DNA from: JASEGV01 sp947085285
GTDB taxonomy: Bacteria > Bacteroidota > Ignavibacteria > UBA10030 > BY39
Direction of reading: 5' to 3'
Assembly: GCA_947085285.1 (NCBI GenBank)
Contig: CAMTVZ010000072.1
Coordinates: 1-8,824 of the forward strand
Length of the DNA: 8,824 nucleotides
The notes below the pieces were generated by a model. The model had not been told where the DNA came from. It was given only the letters and a program-made list of their open reading frames with translations, and did not search any database. Shown one piece after another: positions 6,242 to 8,824 of the stretch. A program made the position numbers and the translations under genes. Numbering within the stretch: the stretch's first letter is position 1; every line of letters begins with the position of its first letter.

Positions 6242-7024
6242 GTGCATCAGCATAAGTGTCAGCCACAAAACGATGAGACAAATTCAGAAGGAAACAATTT
6301 TTCTGATGAATTTCATCCTCAAAACGGAAATGGTCGGTGCAACCTCTGCCTTAAAGAAGAACAACAAAACGTTGACTCTGAAACTAGTTTTGCACTAGTA
6401 AAATTTAAAGCAAACAGATGCGACTTTTATTGTGTACCGAGCGAATTAAGTATTCAGCTTAATAGTTATGTTATTGTTGAAGCTGATAAAGGTTGCGACC
6501 TTGGGATGGTTGTATCTACTGAGAATCTCGCCCTCCTAAAAATGCAGTCGAAAAAGGTAAACTGCAGTGAGTTAAAAAAGATTATCAGATTAGCAAACGA
6601 GGGCGACTTGTACCAGCTTCAAGAGAATCGAATGAAGGAGGAAGAAACTTTTTCCGTAGCCCTCGAAAAAATATCAAAGCATCAGTTATCGATGCATCTG
6701 GTTGATGTTGAATATCAATACGATTTGAACCGGATAACTTTTTACTACACAGCCGAACACAGAATAGATTTTCGTGAATTAGTGAAAGACTTGGCTTCGC
6801 TTTACCACACACGCATCGAGATGCGACAAATTGGCGTGCGAGATGAAACTAAAAGAGTTGGCGGAATAGGTATCTGCGGCCGACAAATTTGTTGCACAAT
6901 TTGGTTAAACAACTTTGAACGAATTTCTGCTCAACACGTTGCTCAACAAGGATTGGTATATAATCCGCTAAAACTTTCGGGACAATGTGGCAGACTGAAA
7001 TGCTGTTTGGTATTTGAACAATAA
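6242..7024 (+). CDS. ricT: RicT/YaaT-like protein with PSP1 C-terminal domain
   Basis: This 260-residue protein starts at GTG, with AAGG at 6230-6233 8 bases upstream. Residues 1-47 are a hydrophilic, His/Asn-rich extension with a CxxC (C33, C36). The PSP1 region follows from about 50. The defining cysteine clusters are ICGRQICC (C212, C217, C218) and GQCGRLKCC (C249, C254, C255), with NPLKLSG between them. In Bacillus, RicT forms the RicA-RicF-RicT complex, binds iron-sulfur clusters through these cysteines and affects RNase Y-dependent mRNA processing; in this phylum the role is not established. The protein stops only five residues after the last cysteine, whereas many relatives carry a further segment. 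No frameshift explains this, because metG begins 5 bases downstream. The holB-ricT neighbourhood matches that of Bacillus and supports the call. Confidence 0.88.
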   Translation: MHQHKCQPQNDETNSEGNNFSDEFHPQNGNGRCNLCLKEEQQNVDSETSFALVKFKANRCDFYCVPSELSIQLNSYVIVEADKGCDLGMVVSTENLALLKMQSKKVNCSELKKIIRLANEGDLYQLQENRMKEEETFSVALEKISKHQLSMHLVDVEYQYDLNRITFYYTAEHRIDFRELVKDLASLYHTRIEMRQIGVRDETKRVGGIGICGRQICCTIWLNNFERISAQHVAQQGLVYNPLKLSGQCGRLKCCLVFEQ

Positions 7025-7029
7025 AACAA

Positions 7030-8797
7030 ATGAAGAAAGAGTATAAAAGAATTTTAATTACCGCAGCGTTACCATACGCAAACGGTAAAATACATTTGGG
7101 GCATTTAGCCGGTGCTTATTTGCCAGCCGATATTTATGCCCGTTATCAAAGGTTAAAAAAACGTAACGTCCTCTTTATTTGCGGCTCGGATGAACACGGC
7201 GTTCCTATCACAATCACTGCCGAAAACGAGAAAACCACTCCGCAGGCAATCGTTGATAGATACCACGAGCTGAATAAAATAGCTTTTGAAAAGTTTGGGA
7301 TGAGTTTTGATAATTATTCGCGAACCTCACTTCCTCTTCATCATTCTACCGCACAGGAATTTTTTCTAAAGTTGTATAGAGCTGGGATATTAAAAGAAAA
7401 AATCGAAAAACAGCTTTACGACCAAAAAGCCAAAATGTTTTTACCTGATAGATATGTAGAAGGAATTTGCCCAACTTGTAAAGCTCCCGATGCTCGTGGC
7501 GATCAGTGTGAAAAATGTGGTACATTTTTAAACCCGACCGATTTGATTGAACCGAAAAGTAAAATTAGCGGCGACCGACCGATAGTACGTGAAACATCCC
7601 ACTGGTATTTTCCACTCGGCGCTTATCAACAACGCCTCAAAAATTATATTGATAACAAAAATAAAGAAGATGGTTGGCGCGATAATGTTATTAAATACTG
7701 TCAATCCTGGTTCAATGATGGTCTCCAAGATCGAGCAGTTACACGCGATTTGCAATGGGGGGTCCAAGTCCCTCTTGATGGGTACAAGGATAAGGTCTTG
7801 TATGTTTGGTTCGATGCTGTGTTAGGTTATATTTCGAGCACTAAAGAGTGGTCGCAAAAAAACAATAACGAGAAGTGGAAAGATTTTTGGACACAAGACG
7901 ATACAAAGTATGTGGCTTTCATCGGAAAAGATAATGTTGTGTTCCACTGTATTGTTTTTCCGGCAATGTTGATGGCATGGAACGATAATAGTGATACTAA
8001 ATTTGTACTTCCTACGAATGTACCAGCTAATGAGTTCTTGAATTTGGAGGGACAAAAATTTTCGAAAAGCCGCAGTTGGGGTGTCGATGTTGATGAGTTC
8101 TTAGAAAAATATCCTGCCGATTCGCTCCGATATGCTCTTGCAGTTAATATGCCCGAATCGCGTGATGCCGATTTTTATTGGAAAGATTTTCAAGCTAAAC
8201 ACAACAACGAGTTAGCCGATATATTAGGTAATTTTGTAAATCGTACATTTACTTTTGTTCATAAAAATTTCCGTGGTGTTGTTCCTAAATTGAGTGAACT
8301 ATCGGATTTGGATAAAACTTTCCTGAATGAACTTTCGAGCAAACCCAAGACGGTAGGCAATTTAATTGAACATTACAAATTTCGTGATGCGGTACTCGAA
8401 ACTATGAACCTCGCTCGTTCGGCAAATAAATACTTTAACGATAGCCAACCCTGGGCAACGATTAAGAACAATCCTGAAAGATGTTCTACAACAATCAACA
8501 TTAGCCTTCAAGCAGTTCGAACACTCTCAATTTTATTCCAACCGGTTATACCTAATGTGGCGCAACGGATTCATTCATTATTTAATTTTCCAGATGACAC
8601 CCAACACTCGAGTTGGGATGATGCTGCCGAATTAATATTAAAACCGGGTTCGAAATTAGGAATACCAGAAATTCTCTTTACCAAAATTGAAGACGAAATT
8701 ATACAAAAAGAATTAGATAAATTAAGCGTTCCCAGCAAGTCTTCCAATACCCAAGTGATAGAGTTTAAACCTACAATTACAATTGAAGATTTTAAAA
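7030..8797 (+). CDS. metG: Methionine--tRNA ligase, 3' end missing at contig edge
   Basis: About 589 genuine residues of methionyl-tRNA synthetase are present. The class I HIGH motif appears as HLGH (22-25) after LPYANGKI. The zinc knuckle is CX2CX9CX2C (C147, C150, C160, C163), and the KMSKS loop appears as KFSKS (343-347). The anticodon-binding helical domain follows (about 390-540), with NKYFNDSQPW (466-475). The sequence then reaches ITIEDFKK, where the C-terminal tRNA-binding/dimerisation domain usually begins (normally followed by something like IDLRV). There it runs into adapter sequence at 8798. The apparent last residues (IGRAHV) and the stop at 8818-8820 are encoded by adapter, so about 100 residues of the real protein are probably missing. 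The enzyme attaches methionine to tRNA-Met in the cytoplasm. It starts 5 bases after ricT, without an obvious Shine-Dalgarno site, and is probably in the same operon. Confidence 0.96.
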
Positions 8798-8824
8798 AGA
8801 TCGGAAGAGCACACGTCTGAACTC
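8798..8824 (+). other. Illumina TruSeq sequencing adapter (assembly contamination)
   Basis: The last 27 bases begin with AGATCGGAAGAGC and continue with the read-1 index-adapter sequence through GTCTGAACTC, as I remember the TruSeq adapter. The junction falls inside metG, after an A-run, so the first A may be genuine or adapter. This is not genomic sequence, and it should be trimmed from the contig. Confidence 0.96.

Noticed and set aside
1..8824. CRISPR arrays, tRNA or rRNA genes, defence or toxin-antitoxin modules, or a novel accessory system
   Set aside because: No spaced repeats, tRNA-like CCA-ended cloverleaf or rRNA segments were seen, and nearly all sequence is accounted for by known housekeeping families.

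Overview
The window reads as a piece of an AT-rich bacterial chromosome carrying ordinary housekeeping genes packed on the plus strand. The gene content (a Xer recombinase next to hpf, an hprK with no PTS genes beside it, a single-pass M23 peptidase with a Lys/Tyr-rich cytoplasmic start, a DUF2795 protein, a BamA/TamA-type Omp85 protein) points to a Gram-negative member of the Bacteroidota/Chlorobi/Ignavibacteria (FCB) group. A textbook sigma70-type promoter (TTGACA, 17 bp, TATAAT) and a strong Shine-Dalgarno site argue against Bacteroidota proper, which mostly use a different -7/-33 consensus and rarely use SD sites. An Ignavibacteria/Chlorobi-like organism is my best inference; I cannot prove it without a search.

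Layout. 1-168: 3' end of a XerC/XerD-type tyrosine recombinase. 189-1536: hpf and hprK, one base apart. 1537-1698: intergenic region with a perfect-consensus promoter and a leader holding 12-bp direct repeats. 1699-2904: membrane-anchored M23 peptidase (TTG start) and a DUF2795 small acidic protein, closed by a strong intrinsic terminator at 2942-2976. 2992-7024: BamA/TamA-like outer-membrane protein, DNA polymerase III delta' subunit (holB) and ricT, closely spaced. 7030-8797: methionyl-tRNA synthetase (metG), cut off at its 3' end. There is no gene-free stretch longer than about 165 bases.

How the genes fit together. The first block serves chromosome dimer resolution, ribosome hibernation and Ser/Thr phosphorylation control. 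The M23 and Omp85 genes serve envelope growth (peptidoglycan cleavage and outer-membrane protein insertion). The holB-ricT-metG block resembles the holB-yaaT...metS neighbourhood of Bacillus, so it is probably an ancient gene order rather than a new system.

The most important observation is technical. The last 27 bases (8798-8824) match an Illumina TruSeq adapter. The last residues and the stop codon of the apparent metG reading frame are therefore artefacts, and the true gene runs past the end of this contig. I found no convincing undescribed biological system here.
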